In this document: positions 7,959 to 15,507 of the stretch, piece after piece
Position numbering within the stretch: the stretch's first letter is position 1
Layout of the letters: each line of letters opens with the position of its first letter
Notes under the pieces: model-generated
Seen by the model: the letters and a program-made list of their open reading frames with translations, nothing else
Database searches by the model: none
What the model was told of the DNA's origin: nothing
NCBI GenBank assembly: GCA_947631405.1
Contig: CANRLC010000002.1
Coordinates: forward strand, 52,083 to 116,082
Direction of reading: 5' to 3'
From: an uncultured Clostridia bacterium
Lineage (GTDB): Bacteria > Bacillota > Clostridia > Christensenellales > Aristaeellaceae
DNA: 64,000 nt
Position numbers and translations under genes: made by a program

Positions 7959-8365
7959 TGGGCACGTCAATGGAGAGCATCCGGGAGATGGTGGACGTCA
8001 ACACCGTCGTCGGCGATCCGGTGCTCACGCAGGACGGCTCCACGATCATCCCGGTCTCGCGGGTGAGCTTTGGATTTGTGGCAGGCGGCGGCGAGTATGC
8101 GCCGGCGTCCGCGGCGACGGGAGAGCCGCCCTTTGCGGGCGGCGCGGGCGCGGGCGTGTCGGTCAGCCCGGTCGCCTTTCTGGTCTGCTCGCCGGGCGGC
8201 GTGCGGCTGCTCAGCGCCACCTGCGCTTCGCCCGTGGAGCGGCTGGTGGAGACGCTGCCGCAGGCCATCGAGAGCCTGCGCCATCTGGGCGAGGACGAGC
8301 AGAAGGAAGAGCCGCCCGCGCCGCGCCCGCACGCGCGCGTGCAGGCGGCCTACGACGGGGACTGA
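7931..8365 (+). CDS. gerW: GerW family sporulation protein (YtfJ)
   Basis: 144 residues. Family features: N-terminal 'HPIESLMGTSMESIREMVDVNTVVGDPV', then 'IIPVSRVSFGFVAGGGEY' and 'GAGAGVSVSPVAFLV'. In Bacillus, GerW is made in the forespore and affects spore germination. The C-terminal tail after residue ~115 is charged and low-complexity. RBS GAGGGAG precedes ATG 7931 inside the end of the DUF2953 gene, so the two are probably translationally coupled. No forespore sigma promoter could be picked out by eye. Confidence 0.9.
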   Translation: MAQHPIESLMGTSMESIREMVDVNTVVGDPVLTQDGSTIIPVSRVSFGFVAGGGEYAPASAATGEPPFAGGAGAGVSVSPVAFLVCSPGGVRLLSATCASPVERLVETLPQAIESLRHLGEDEQKEEPPAPRPHARVQAAYDGD

Positions 8366-8381
8366 GCGCAAAAACCAAACG

Positions 8382-8407
8382 GGGCGGACGCACGGCGTCC
8401 GCCCTTT
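8382..8407 (+). terminator. Hairpin after gerW, weak terminator
   Basis: Perfect 10-bp stem GGGCGGACGC/GCGTCCGCCC with a 3-nt loop, but only TTT follows. The rest of 8408-8550 shows no further feature. Confidence 0.6.
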
Positions 8408-8550
8408 GCGCGCCGAACGCAGCGCGCGTTTGACGCATACGATGGGGCAGAGCCTTCCGCCGCGCGGGCGACGAGCCGCGCGCAACCTCCAAAAAACCGC
8501 GCATTTTTGCGGCAGATGCGGCGAAAGCCGCGCGCGCACGCGAATTGCTC

Positions 8551-8579
8551 TTGACTTTATCCGCACGATTCTTTAGAAT
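8551..8579 (+). promoter_or_regulatory. Promoter of the aspartokinase gene
   Basis: TTGACT (8551-8556), 17-nt spacer, TAGAAT (8574-8579). The leader to ATG 8621 is only about 35 nt, too short for a lysine riboswitch. Confidence 0.85.
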
Positions 8580-8620
8580 TGTAGCGTTCAGGAATCTGTT
8601 GGAAATCGGAGGGCTTCCGA

Positions 8621-9961
8621 ATGGGCATCAAAGTGGCGAAATTCGGCGGGAGTTCGCTGGCGGACGCGGCGCAGTTCGCGCGCGTGCGCGACATCCTGCT
8701 GATGGATGCGGATCGGCGCATCGTCGTCCCCAGCGCGCCGGGCAAGCGCTGCTCCACGGACGAAAAGGTGACCGATCTGTTTTACGCGTGCAACCGGATG
8801 GCGGCGGCAGGGGAGAGCATCGACGCTCCCTTCGGCGCGATCGCCAGCCGTTACCATGCCATCGCCTCGGAGCTGGGCTTGTCGCTCGACCTCGACGCGC
8901 AGCTCGCCGACGTGCGCATGCGCATCGAGCTGGGCGGCGGCGCGGATTACGCGGCCAGCCGCGGCGAATACCTCAACGGCCTGCTTCTGGCCGACTATCT
9001 GGGCTGGGATTTCATCGACCCGCAGCAGGGCATCTTCTTTGACGAGGAGGGCCGGCTGGACGAGGAGCGCACGCAGAGTAAGCTCGGCGCGCTGCTCGCG
9101 GGCCGCGAGCACGCCGTCGTGCCGGGCTTCTACGGCTGCGACACGCACGGGAACGTGAAGACCTTTTCGCGCGGCGGCAGCGACATCACGGGCGCGATCG
9201 TCGCGCGCGCGGTGGGCGCGTCGCTCTACGAAAACTGGACGGACGTCTCCGGGTGCCTGATGGCCGACCCGCGCATCGTGCGCAACCCCGAGCCGATCCG
9301 CTACGTCACCTATCGCGAGCTGCGCGAGCTTTCCTACATGGGCGCGTCCGTGCTGCACGAGGATGCGATCTTCCCCGTGCGCATCGCGGGCATCCCGACC
9401 AATATCCGCAACACGAATCACCCCGAGGAGCCGGGCACGATCATCGGCTACGAGGCCGAGGAGGAGGAAAGCCCCTACGCGATCACCGGCATCGCCGGGC
9501 ACAAGGACTTCGCGATCATCGCCGTGGAAAAGGCGATGATGAACGCGGAGCTGGGCTTCGGCCGCCGCGTGCTGCAGGCGCTGGAAGAGGAGGGCATCTC
9601 CTTCGAGCACATGCCCAGCGGCATCGACACGATGAGCGTCGTCGTCCACGAGGACGTCATCGCGGGCAAGAAGGAGCGGCTGATCGCCCGCATCAAGGAG
9701 CTTTGCCACCCGGATACGGTCGAGATTCACTCCGGCCTCGCGCTCATCGCGACGGTGGGCCGGGGCATGGTGCGCTCCAAGGGCGTCTCCGCGCGGCTGT
9801 TTGACGCGCTCATGCGCGCGGGCATCAACGTGCGGCTGATCGACCAAGGCTCCAGCGAGCTGAATATCATCGTCGGCGTCGATAACCTCGATTTTGAAAA
9901 CGCCGTCCGGGCCATCTACCGCGCGTTCGTCGTGCGGGAAAACCGGGAAAACCGCTGGTAA
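8621..9961 (+). CDS. lysC: Aspartate kinase
   Basis: 446 residues. Phosphorylates aspartate, the first step to lysine, threonine, methionine and diaminopimelate. N-terminal kinase domain with 'KFGGSSLAD' and 'GGSDITGAIVARAVGASLYENWTDVSG'; C-terminal tandem ACT domains from about residue 290 ('YAITGIAGHKDFAIIAVEK', 'ALIATVGRGMV', 'IRLIDQGSSELNIIVGV'), so allosteric feedback by an end-product amino acid is expected. RBS GGAGGG 8 nt before ATG. Stands as its own transcript. Homoserine dehydrogenase (15508) and lysA (35174) in the window are from the same pathway but not adjacent. Confidence 0.93.
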   Translation: MGIKVAKFGGSSLADAAQFARVRDILLMDADRRIVVPSAPGKRCSTDEKVTDLFYACNRMAAAGESIDAPFGAIASRYHAIASELGLSLDLDAQLADVRMRIELGGGADYAASRGEYLNGLLLADYLGWDFIDPQQGIFFDEEGRLDEERTQSKLGALLAGREHAVVPGFYGCDTHGNVKTFSRGGSDITGAIVARAVGASLYENWTDVSGCLMADPRIVRNPEPIRYVTYRELRELSYMGASVLHEDAIFPVRIAGIPTNIRNTNHPEEPGTIIGYEAEEEESPYAITGIAGHKDFAIIAVEKAMMNAELGFGRRVLQALEEEGISFEHMPSGIDTMSVVVHEDVIAGKKERLIARIKELCHPDTVEIHSGLALIATVGRGMVRSKGVSARLFDALMRAGINVRLIDQGSSELNIIVGVDNLDFENAVRAIYRAFVVRENRENRW

Positions 9962-9968
9962 ACGACGG

Positions 9969-9996
9969 GGCCGCGTCCAAAAAACGCGGCCTCTTT
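9969..9996 (+). terminator. Probable terminator after lysC
   Basis: GGCCGCGT pairs with ACGCGGCC around a 7-nt A-rich loop and is followed by TCTTTT. Confidence 0.7.
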
Positions 9997-10022
9997 TGCG
10001 CGCGGGAAGGAGAGGAGAGCGC

Positions 10023-10682
10023 ATGAAGACCATCGCGATCATCGACGACGATCCGCACATCGGCGACCTGCTGGAGGAGCTTCTCTCGCGCGAGGGCTAC
10101 GCCACGCTGCGCGCCTATTCGGGCACGGAGGCGCTCTATCTGCTCGAGCGCACGCGGCCCGATCTCGTGCTGCTCGATCTGATGCTGCCGGGGCTGCCGG
10201 GCGAGGAGGTCATCGCGCACATTCGGGGCATCCCCGTGATCGTGCTCAGCGCGCGGCTGGACGTGGGCGACAAGGTGCGCCTGCTGCTGGGCGGCGCGGC
10301 GGATTACATGACCAAGCCCTTTGACGCGCGGGAGCTGCTCGCGCGCGTCGCCGTGCAGCTTCGCGAGCGCGGCGGGGACGGCGCGCTTTCCTGCGGCGCG
10401 ATCCGCCTCGACCCAGACGCGCGCGAGGCCGCCGTCGGGGAAAACGCCGTTCGCCTGACGCGCACGGAGTTCGCGATCCTGCGGCTGCTCATGCGCCATC
10501 CCGGGCAGGCGATGAGCAAGAGCGCCATTCTGGAACGCATCGGCGAGGACACGCCGGACTGCACGGAAAGCTCGCTCAAGATTCATGTGAGCAACCTGCG
10601 CCGCAAGCTGCGGCAGGCGGGCGCGGGCGACGCGATCGAGGCGGTGTGGGGCATCGGCTTCAGGCTGCGCGCGGAGGAATAG
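10023..10682 (+). CDS. OmpR/PhoB-family response regulator
   Basis: 219 residues. Receiver domain with the acidic pair in 'IDDDPHIGD', phospho-acceptor Asp in 'PDLVLLDLMLPG', conserved Thr/Ser 'VLSA' and Lys 'MTKPFDARELLARV'; C-terminal winged helix from about residue 125 ('LTRTEFAILRLLMRHPGQAMSKSAILERI ... SLKIHVSNLRRKL'). Followed by ABC ATPase, permease and histidine kinase genes, an arrangement like antimicrobial-peptide or lantibiotic sensing modules. Start ATG 10023 follows GGAGAGGAG. It probably binds the direct repeats at 10694-10730. Confidence 0.92.
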   Translation: MKTIAIIDDDPHIGDLLEELLSREGYATLRAYSGTEALYLLERTRPDLVLLDLMLPGLPGEEVIAHIRGIPVIVLSARLDVGDKVRLLLGGAADYMTKPFDARELLARVAVQLRERGGDGALSCGAIRLDPDAREAAVGENAVRLTRTEFAILRLLMRHPGQAMSKSAILERIGEDTPDCTESSLKIHVSNLRRKLRQAGAGDAIEAVWGIGFRLRAEE

Positions 10683-10693
10683 CTTGACCGTTT

Positions 10694-10730
10694 CTTTACG
10701 CTTTTCTTTCCCGCTCGCTTTACGCTTTCC
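10694..10730 (+). promoter_or_regulatory. Direct repeats upstream of the ABC transporter genes, candidate regulator site
   Basis: CTTTACGCTTTTC (10694-10706) and CTTTACGCTTTCC (10718-10730) start 24 nt apart, in the 80-nt gap between the response regulator and the ABC ATPase gene. A -10-like TATGCT follows at 10734-10739. OmpR-family regulators bind direct repeats, so this may be the target of the preceding gene product. Confidence 0.5.
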
Positions 10731-10762
10731 TGCTATGCTGTACGGGAAAGGAGGGAGGGCGT

Positions 10763-11674
10763 ATGGAATACGTCTTTACGGCCGCAAAGCTCGCCAAGCG
10801 CTACGGGCGCTATCAGGCGCTGAGCGGCCTCGACATGCGCGTCCCCAAGGGTGCGATCTACGGCCTTGTCGGGCGCAACGGCGCGGGCAAGACCACGCTG
10901 ATTCGCATCCTCTGCGGGCTGCAAAGGCCCACGTCCGGCGGCTTCACGCTCTACGGCGAGGCGCACGACGGCAAGGGCTTTTGCCGGGCGAGGCGGCATC
11001 TGGGCGCGGTGGTGGAGTCGCCGTCCATCTATGGCGGCATGACCGCCGAGGAAAACCTGCGCGTGCAAAACCGCGCGCTCGGCCTGCCCACCGATGAAAA
11101 CGTGGGGCCGCTGCTCGAGCTGGTGGGCCTTGGCGGCACGGGGAAGAAGCGCGCGAAGGACTTCTCGCTGGGCATGCGCCAGCGGCTGGGCATCGCCGTC
11201 GCGCTGGCGGGCGACCCGGACTTCCTCGCGCTGGACGAGCCGATCAACGGGCTGGATCCGCAGGGCATCGTCGAAATGCGCGAATTGCTTCTGCGCCTCA
11301 ACCGCGAGCGGCAGATCACCGTGCTGATCTCCAGCCACATCCTCGACGAGCTGGCGCGGCTGGCCACGCACTACGGCTTCCTCGCCGAGGGGCGCATGGC
11401 GCGCGAATTGAGCGCGGAGGAATTGGAGGGCGAGTGCAGCAAGTGCGTCCGCGTGCGCGTCGATCGTGTGGACGCGCTTGCGCGCGCGCTGGACGGCATG
11501 GGCCTGCCCTATACCGTCGTCTCGAAGAGCGAGGCGGACGTCTTTGCGCCCGTGAACGTCACGCGGCTCGTCCACGCGCTGGACGCCGAGGGCTGCGAGG
11601 CGCTCTCCGTGACCGAGCGGGACGAGAGCTTGGAGAGCTTCTTCCTCTCCGTGACGGGAGGTGGACGCGCATGA
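10763..11674 (+). CDS. ABC transporter ATP-binding protein (BcrA/CcmA type)
   Basis: 303 residues. Walker A 'GRNGAGKTT', signature 'FSLGMRQRLGIAVALAG', Walker B 'FLALDEPINGLDPQG', switch His in 'LISSHILDELARL', and a C-terminal extension of about 80 residues typical of BcrA-like ATPases. With the following permease it should form an ABC-2 exporter, likely for antimicrobial peptide self-protection or detoxification (inferred from the neighbouring two-component system). Its stop overlaps the permease start (ATGA). Confidence 0.9.
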   Translation: MEYVFTAAKLAKRYGRYQALSGLDMRVPKGAIYGLVGRNGAGKTTLIRILCGLQRPTSGGFTLYGEAHDGKGFCRARRHLGAVVESPSIYGGMTAEENLRVQNRALGLPTDENVGPLLELVGLGGTGKKRAKDFSLGMRQRLGIAVALAGDPDFLALDEPINGLDPQGIVEMRELLLRLNRERQITVLISSHILDELARLATHYGFLAEGRMARELSAEELEGECSKCVRVRVDRVDALARALDGMGLPYTVVSKSEADVFAPVNVTRLVHALDAEGCEALSVTERDESLESFFLSVTGGGRA

Positions 11675-12525
11675 GCAGGCTGATCCACGCGAACCTCTAC
11701 CGCCTGCGGCGCAGCAGGCTCTTCTGGGGCGTGCTCCTCGCCTGCGCGCTGGAGAGCGCGTACCTGTGCGCCGTCAACCGGGACGTGGCAAACTACTACG
11801 AGTGGAACATGATGCAGATTCCGCTGTACCTGACGTTCGTGGACGCGGCGTTTGTCGGCATGTTTATCGGCACGGACTGGTCGGACGGCACGCTGCGCAA
11901 CCGGCTGATCGTCGGCCACACGCGCGCGGCGGCGTACTTTTCAAACCTCGCGACGACGGCCCTTTGCTGCGTCGCGTTTCAGGCGGCGTCCTTCGCCGTC
12001 TTCGCAGGGCTGGGCATCCCGCTGATCGGCGCGGGCTACGGCGCGGGCACGGTGCTGACGGCGGTCGCCGTCGTGCTCTTCGCGTGCGTAGGCTTCGCGG
12101 CGCTGATGACCGCGATCTCGATGAACGTCCCCTCGCGCTCGGCGGCGATCCTCGTCGGGATGGGCGTGACGTTCCTGCTCGTCCTCTTCAGCGCGCAGGT
12201 GTGGGACGCGCTCGAGGAGACGGAGTATGTGACCGCGGCGGGGGAGATCGTCATCACGGAGGACGGCACGATCAGCATGCTCCCGCACGAGCAGGAGGAG
12301 AACCCGCGCTATATCCCCGAGGGGCCGCTGCGCGACGCGCTGACGACGCTCAACCTGCTGCTGCCCTCGGGCCAGATGCTGCGCGCGGACGGCTATTTCA
12401 GCCGCTTTTCGCCCGCCCCGCCCGACCCTGCGCGCGAGTGGCCGCTGCCGCTGCTGATGCTGCTGTTCTCGGCGCTTGCGACGCTCGCGGGCTACGCGCT
12501 GTTCCGAGGGCGGGACGTGAAATAA
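11671..12525 (+). CDS. ABC-2 type permease
   Basis: 284 residues. N-terminal 'LIHANLYRLRRSRLFWGVLLACAL' amphipathic plus first membrane helix, and about six hydrophobic helices in total, including 'FSNLATTALCCVAFQAASFAVFAGLG', 'VLTAVAVVLFACVGFAALMTAI', 'SAAILVGMGVTFLLVLFSA' and 'PLLMLLFSALATLAGYALF'. A soluble loop of about 75 residues lies before the last helix. Partner of the preceding ATPase, translationally coupled through ATGA at 11671-11674. Confidence 0.85.
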   Translation: MSRLIHANLYRLRRSRLFWGVLLACALESAYLCAVNRDVANYYEWNMMQIPLYLTFVDAAFVGMFIGTDWSDGTLRNRLIVGHTRAAAYFSNLATTALCCVAFQAASFAVFAGLGIPLIGAGYGAGTVLTAVAVVLFACVGFAALMTAISMNVPSRSAAILVGMGVTFLLVLFSAQVWDALEETEYVTAAGEIVITEDGTISMLPHEQEENPRYIPEGPLRDALTTLNLLLPSGQMLRADGYFSRFSPAPPDPAREWPLPLLMLLFSALATLAGYALFRGRDVK

Positions 12526-12545
12526 AAGCGAGGGGAGGGCTGCCC

Positions 12546-13436
12546 ATGACGCTATGCCTGCTTCTGGCCGCGTTGGCGGCCCTCGCCGCGCTGTCGGTGA
12601 AGACGCTGCTGCTGCGCCGCTCCGCGCGCGAGATCGCGAAAGCGCTCGACGAGCGCCTCTCGCGGGAGACGAACGCGCTCATCGACATCCCCTCGCGCGA
12701 CGGCGCGATGCGCGAACTGGCCAAGGGGCTAAACGATCAGCTCGCCGAATTGCGCGCCCAGCGCCGGCGCTTTGCGCAGGGCGACAGGGAAATCAAGGAA
12801 GCGGTCGCCGCGCTCGCGCACGACCTGCGCACGCCGCTGACGGCGATGAGCGGCTATCTCTCCTTGCTGGAGGCGGAGCCGCTCACGGACGGCGCGCGGC
12901 GCTACGCGGCGGCCCTGCGCGCGCACACGAACGACATGAGCCGCCTGTCGGAGGAGCTGTTCCTCTATGCGGCGCAGGTCAGCGGGCGGCCGCTTGCGGC
13001 GGAAAACGTCGATCTGCGCCGCGCGCTGGAGGACTGCCTGATCGCCTTCAGCGCGCAGATCGAGGCGCGCGGCATCGCGCCGGACATCCGCCTGCCCGAT
13101 TCGCCCGTTCCCCGCACGCTGGACGGGGAGGCGCTCTCCCGCGTGCTTGGGAACATCGTGAGCAACGCCGTCAAGTATTCCGACGGCGACCTGCGCGTGA
13201 CGCTGACCGAGGCGGGAGAGATGACCTTTTCCAACCGCGCGAGCGCGCTCTCGGGCGTGGACGTCGGCAAGCTGTTTGACCGCTTCACCACCGTCTACAC
13301 CGGGCGCGACGCGACCGGGCTGGGGCTGGCCATCGCCAGACGGCTGACCGAACGCATGGGCGGCGCGATCGGCGCGGACTACGCCGGGGGCGAATTGCGC
13401 ATCCGCGTCCGCTTCCCGGCGGAGGCGGGGAAATGA
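12546..13436 (+). CDS. Sensor histidine kinase with a single short membrane anchor
   Basis: 296 residues. One N-terminal hydrophobic helix (residues 3-20), a coiled-coil/HAMP-like linker, H box 'ALAHDLRTPLTAMSGYL', N box 'NIVSNAVKYSDG', G2 'GLGLAIARRL'. There is no extracellular sensor domain, which suggests that the stimulus is read through the adjacent ABC transporter, as known for peptide-sensing modules; that is inferred from order RR-ATPase-permease-kinase. Its stop overlaps the next start by ATGA. Confidence 0.9.
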   Translation: MTLCLLLAALAALAALSVKTLLLRRSAREIAKALDERLSRETNALIDIPSRDGAMRELAKGLNDQLAELRAQRRRFAQGDREIKEAVAALAHDLRTPLTAMSGYLSLLEAEPLTDGARRYAAALRAHTNDMSRLSEELFLYAAQVSGRPLAAENVDLRRALEDCLIAFSAQIEARGIAPDIRLPDSPVPRTLDGEALSRVLGNIVSNAVKYSDGDLRVTLTEAGEMTFSNRASALSGVDVGKLFDRFTTVYTGRDATGLGLAIARRLTERMGGAIGADYAGGELRIRVRFPAEAGK

Positions 13437-13768
13437 CCCCGCTCTGCGGGCGCTACCGCGCCTGCGGCCTGCGCGAGGGGCTTGACCTGCGCACGCCGGA
13501 CGGGCGGCACGCTTACTATCCCGTGGGGCGCGGCGGGCTGACGCTCTACCCAAACGGCATGCTCGCGGTGCGCAACGCCAACGCGGGCGGGACGTTTTTG
13601 CGGCGGGGCCGCTGGGCGATGGAGGGCGATCTGCTGCTGCTTCGCCTCGGCGCGGACACGGGGCGCTTTCGCGTCTCCATCGAGGGCGCGCGGCTGCGCC
13701 TGACCCCGTGTGCCTCGCCTCTGCCGAGAAGGCTGCTCCACGCGCCGGAGTTTGAGCGGGTAGATTGA
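13433..13768 (+). CDS. Small hypothetical protein at the end of the two-component operon
   Basis: 111 residues, no family recognised. The sequence is rich in predicted beta strands and turns ('GGLTLYPNGMLAVRNANAGGTFLRRGRWAMEGDLLLLRL'), reminiscent of small lipocalin-like or SH3-like barrels. No signal peptide, no membrane helix. It starts in an ATGA overlap with the kinase stop and is followed at once by a terminator, so it is part of the same transcript. A role as accessory to the sensing module is only suggested by position. Confidence 0.6.
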   Translation: MTPLCGRYRACGLREGLDLRTPDGRHAYYPVGRGGLTLYPNGMLAVRNANAGGTFLRRGRWAMEGDLLLLRLGADTGRFRVSIEGARLRLTPCASPLPRRLLHAPEFERVD

Positions 13769-13773
13769 CAGGG

Positions 13774-13798
13774 CCGCCTCTTGCGAGGCGGTTTTTTT
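13774..13798 (+). terminator. Terminator of the two-component/ABC operon
   Basis: CCGCCTC-TTGC-GAGGCGG stem-loop followed by seven T residues. Confidence 0.92.
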
Positions 13799-13862
13799 CT
13801 GCGCCCGCGCGCCGCCCGCGAAGGTTTTCGCAAGAAGTTTCGCGGGCGTTTGCCCGCCCGGC

Positions 13863-13891
13863 TTGCATCCTCGCTGAAATTTTGATACAAT
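13863..13891 (+). promoter_or_regulatory. Promoter of the ECF S component/coaX/hom operon
   Basis: TTGCAT (13863-13868), 17-nt spacer, TACAAT (13886-13891). Confidence 0.8.
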
Positions 13892-13897
13892 GGTGTC

Positions 13898-14015
13898 GAT
13901 TCCGGCTGCCGCTCGACGCAGGGCAGACCTTGGAAGGCCGCGAAACCACTGACGCCGCCTCGCGCGGCGGAACCTTGTCGGGTATCCTGTGCGAACCCGA
14001 ACGGAGGAACCGAAG
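13898..14015 (+). ncRNA. Structured 5' leader of unknown class ahead of the ECF transporter gene
   Basis: About 118 nt between the predicted transcription start and ATG 14016. Hairpins seen: GTGTCGA (about 13892-13898, at the edge) with TCGACGC; CGCCGC-CTCGC-GCGGCG; and CGGGT...ACCCG just before the RBS, in which the loop holds a purine-rich single strand. No known riboswitch consensus (TPP, cobalamin, THF, SAM, ZTP, glycine, lysine, FMN, T-box) was recognised. A ligand-sensing or pantothenate-related leader is possible but unproven. Confidence 0.4.
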
Positions 14016-14660
14016 ATGAAAAGAACCGATGGACACGGGCGGTTCACCCTTCAATGGATGACGGGCACCGCCATGATGATCGCGCTCACGCTGGTGCTGG
14101 CCAACACGCCGCTGGGGCGCATCACGATGCCGTTTCTGACCGCGACGACGCTGCATATCCCGGTCATCATCGCCACGCTCGCGCTGGGCGTGGAGTCGGG
14201 CGTGCTCGTGGGGCTGACCTTCGGCGTGCATAGCCTCATCAGCAACCTGACGGGCGCGTCGTTTTTCGCGCCGTTCTTCATTAACCCCCTGGTCTCCGTG
14301 CTGCCGCGCGCGCTGTTCCCGATCTGCGTCTATGCGATCGCCAAGGGCGCGCAGCGCGTTCTGGGCCGCTTCGATCCGCACCGCGCCGTCTCCTATGTGC
14401 TCGCGAGCTTCGTGGGCACGGCGCTGCACACGACGATGGTCATGGGCATGATCTACCTGACCGGGGCGGGCCGCATCGCCGAGATGCTCGCCTCCGGCGT
14501 GAACGCGCCCGCCGCGCTCGCGGAGCGGGGCATTGGGCTGGGCATCGCCGCGATGGGCGTGGCCAACGGCCTGCCGGAGGCCCTCGTCGCCGCGGTGATC
14601 GCCCCGGTGGTGACCATCGCGCTGGACAAGGCCATCGGGCGCATCAAGGTGCGGCGCTGA
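14016..14660 (+). CDS. ECF-type transporter S component, probably pantothenate or related vitamin
   Basis: 214 residues with about six hydrophobic helices. The 'TGTAMMIALTLVLANTPLGRI', 'FLTATTLHIPVIIATLALG' and 'FGVHSLISNLTG' segments resemble ECF substrate-binding (S) subunits. The next gene is type III pantothenate kinase, and the same operon may carry a structured leader, so pantothenate is the favoured substrate by analogy with PanT; this is inferred. The general ECF ATPases and T protein are not in the window. Start ATG 14016 has ACGGAGG upstream. Confidence 0.72.
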   Translation: MKRTDGHGRFTLQWMTGTAMMIALTLVLANTPLGRITMPFLTATTLHIPVIIATLALGVESGVLVGLTFGVHSLISNLTGASFFAPFFINPLVSVLPRALFPICVYAIAKGAQRVLGRFDPHRAVSYVLASFVGTALHTTMVMGMIYLTGAGRIAEMLASGVNAPAALAERGIGLGIAAMGVANGLPEALVAAVIAPVVTIALDKAIGRIKVRR

Positions 14661-14700
14661 CGCGCTGCGTTTCAGGCGACACGACGGAGGGATACACGCG

Positions 14701-15468
14701 ATGATTTTCGTGATGGACATCGGCAACACCAACATCAAGGCGGCCGTCTTTAACGGCGATCGCCTGCTGCGTCGCTGGCGCTGCGCGACCGACACCTCGA
14801 TGACGAGCGATCAGTACGGCATCCTGATGGCGGAGCTGTTCCGCTATAACGGGCTGGACATGCGCGACATCGACGGCATCATGATCTCCTCCGTCGTGCC
14901 GACGATCAACTACACGATCGACCACATGTGCCGCGATTACTTTTCCATCGAGCCGAAGCTGCTCGTGCCGGGGATGCGCACGGGACTCAACCTGCGCTAT
15001 GAGAACCCGCGCGAGCTGGGCAGCGACCGCATCGCCAACGCCGTGGCCGTCGCCACGCGCTACGGCGGGCCGAGCATCTTCGTGGACTTTGGCACCGCGA
15101 CGACCTACGGCGCGCTCTCGGAGAAGAACGAGTTTCTGGGCGGCGCGATCGGCCCGGGCCTGCGCATGATGAATATGGCGCTGGCCAGCGGCACGGCCAA
15201 GCTGCCCTCCATAGAGCTGGTCATGCCCACGCAGGTCATCGGCCGCACGACCGTGTCGAACCTGCAATCGGGCGTGGTGTACGGCTACGTCGGCTCGGTG
15301 GAAAAGATCGTGGAGGGGATGAAGCGCGAATTGGGCGGCAAGGCGTTCGTGGTCGCCACGGGCGGCATGGCGCATCTGGTACGCAGCCATTCGAGCGTCA
15401 TCGATGAGATCGACCCCGATCTCACGCTCACGGGCCTGCGCATCCTCTACGACAAGAACAGGGCGTAA
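14701..15468 (+). CDS. coaX: Type III pantothenate kinase
   Basis: 255 residues. Phosphorylates pantothenate in the first step of coenzyme A synthesis. ASKHA-fold signatures: 'MDIGNTNIKAAVF' (phosphate 1), 'NPRELGSDRIANAVA', 'VDFGTATTYGALS' (phosphate 2, with the catalytic Asp in 'GSDR'), 'GGAIGPGLRMM' and 'VATGGMAHLV'. Type III enzymes are not feedback inhibited by CoA. Follows the ECF S component by 40 nt, which suggests linked vitamin uptake and use. RBS CGGAGGG. Confidence 0.95.
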   Translation: MIFVMDIGNTNIKAAVFNGDRLLRRWRCATDTSMTSDQYGILMAELFRYNGLDMRDIDGIMISSVVPTINYTIDHMCRDYFSIEPKLLVPGMRTGLNLRYENPRELGSDRIANAVAVATRYGGPSIFVDFGTATTYGALSEKNEFLGGAIGPGLRMMNMALASGTAKLPSIELVMPTQVIGRTTVSNLQSGVVYGYVGSVEKIVEGMKRELGGKAFVVATGGMAHLVRSHSSVIDEIDPDLTLTGLRILYDKNRA

Positions 15469-15507
15469 AGCCTTTCCTACTATTCTACTGCGAACGGACG
15501 GGTGACT

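Noticed and set aside
8580-8620. Lysine riboswitch before aspartokinase
   Set aside because: The leader is about 35 nt, far too short, and shows no suitable junction.
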